The position numbers and the translations under genes are program-made. Below are positions 62,977-64,000 of a DNA stretch of 64,000 bases, one piece after another. The notes under the pieces are model-generated. The model was not told the origin of the DNA and made no database searches. It worked only from the letters and a program-made list of their open reading frames with translations. This DNA is from Acanthaster planci (lineage: Eukaryota > Echinodermata > Asteroidea > Valvatida > Acanthasteridae), in the NCBI RefSeq assembly GCF_001949145.1, contig NW_019091362.1, positions 9,041,358 to 9,105,357 on the forward strand. The letters run 5' to 3'. The stretch's first letter is position 1. Every line of letters begins with the position of its first letter.

Positions 62977-64000
62977 CTTGATTCTTGAAGGCCGTTTTAC
63001 ACTTCAGACCACTTGAATCATGAAATCGGGCACATTTCTGCAACAGGGCAACCGTGAAAACCACTTTGACACAAGTCTTGTCGGCGGAGTTCTTCACTTG
63101 CAAACCACAGAAGGAAAGTCAATGCACCACACCAAAGTTCTCTCAATTCAAAATAAAATAACCAAACGCCAAGCTCCGCCTCCAGATTACATTATCAAAG
63201 CTGATCTTATTGCTCTCAATCACAGAGGACTCTTTGCAATTACTGTATAATCACTGTAGGGACAAATTAGCGGCGTCCGTACATGGAATTCTTTCACCTC
63301 GGTCTAACCATGGAGGTGTAACTTATTCTTGCCCTTTTACCCCATGACACGCATTGGGGCAACAAAACGATTGATATTCTCTTCTAATTCGTAGAACTTT
63401 ACGTTGTTCGGTCCTCCATGATTTAATCGATTAATTTTGAACTAAGAGAAAGACTTTTTCCTTAACAATTTCAACACAAGAGAAATACGATTATTATTAT
63501 CTATATTCATGTGTCAACAGTTTGAACTAAAGTCTCTGATCTTACCAGAATAACTCCTTTTCAAGCACAAAAGTAAGGCTCTTCTGCTGCGGCTGCACTG
63601 TCTCCGTCATAACACACGCAGCGCGGTACGTCAGTGATAACTGAAATGGCAGCTTTAACACTTTGCAGGGGGTATTACTCTAATTAGTGACTCTATCTAA
63701 GAACGCACGTGCTATTGTTTAAAAGACGTAAGTGATGAAATAAAAGCGTTTCCTGGTTTTCAAAATACTTCCTTTTGAACTGCCACCAGAACAGTTCTTA
63801 AAAGTGAAAACTTAGTTCAAATTTTACTGTGACAGGGAATGTCAATTAAAAAGAGCAACCCCTTTGGGAAAAATGGCTTGAACCAAACGTTTGACCTCTC
63901 ACCTTTTCGTATAGATTTTGACCTTGAGTTGCACATGCATGCGCTAGCGCTATGCACGGACAAAATTTCCCGGGAAAACCTCACTGTACTCGTAATATGT
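62977..64000. other. 5' flank of PRDM4
   Basis: Upstream of the PRDM4 start codon. An untranslated first exon may lie here but no boundary is clear. A CRE-like TACGTCAGTGA occurs near 63627 and a palindromic GCGCTAGCGC near 63942. No other coding exon was recognised. Confidence 0.4.

Overview
This is a eukaryotic nuclear genome window from an animal. Genes are split into many short exons with GT-AG introns, coding density is low, and there are three runs of N (15372-15491, 47150-47540, 57725-58113). The gene set (rapsyn, PRDM4, NDUFB2, a centrin-like protein, a monocarboxylate-transporter-like protein) is metazoan. Abundant TACATG/GTACAT runs, many short foldback elements and G/C homopolymers, together with a JHAMT-like methyltransferase beside vertebrate-type orthologues, suggest a marine invertebrate deuterostome, most likely an echinoderm. 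The species assignment is inference; no species marker is visible.

Layout. 0.9-2.9 kb (+): a JHAMT-like methyltransferase whose 5' end is not resolved. 5.5-8.9 kb (+): a centrin/caltractin-like EF-hand gene with an apparent 1-nt frame break near its 5' end. 10.2-23.1 kb (-): a complete six-exon rapsyn gene with an 8.5-kb first intron holding an assembly gap and several foldback elements. 23.1-27.8 kb: intergenic DNA with a tRNA-like SINE fragment. 27.8-37.3 kb (-): a seven-exon gene for a 1427-residue vWA + DUF4537-like + coiled-coil protein. 38.2-38.6 kb: a decayed LINE tail. 39.3-41.8 kb (-): a four-exon SLC16-like transporter with one GC-AG intron. 41.8-47.8 kb: repeat-rich intergenic DNA. 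47.8-50.9 kb (+): a three-exon NDUFB2. 53.4-63.0 kb (-): a ten-exon PRDM4 with a long, AT-hook-bearing C-terminal tail. The last kilobase is the PRDM4 5' flank.

The genes are unrelated housekeeping, signalling and regulatory loci rather than a cluster; nothing suggests they work as one pathway. The spliced reading frames of all completed models close exactly (rapsyn 414 aa, vWA protein 1427 aa, transporter 450 aa, NDUFB2 91 aa, PRDM4 1339 aa), which supports the exon calls. The least familiar content is the vWA/DUF4537/coiled-coil protein with its repeated DRAxLEWIQ motif, the extended PRDM4 tail, and several families of foldback (MITE-like) repeats, some represented two or three times in this window.
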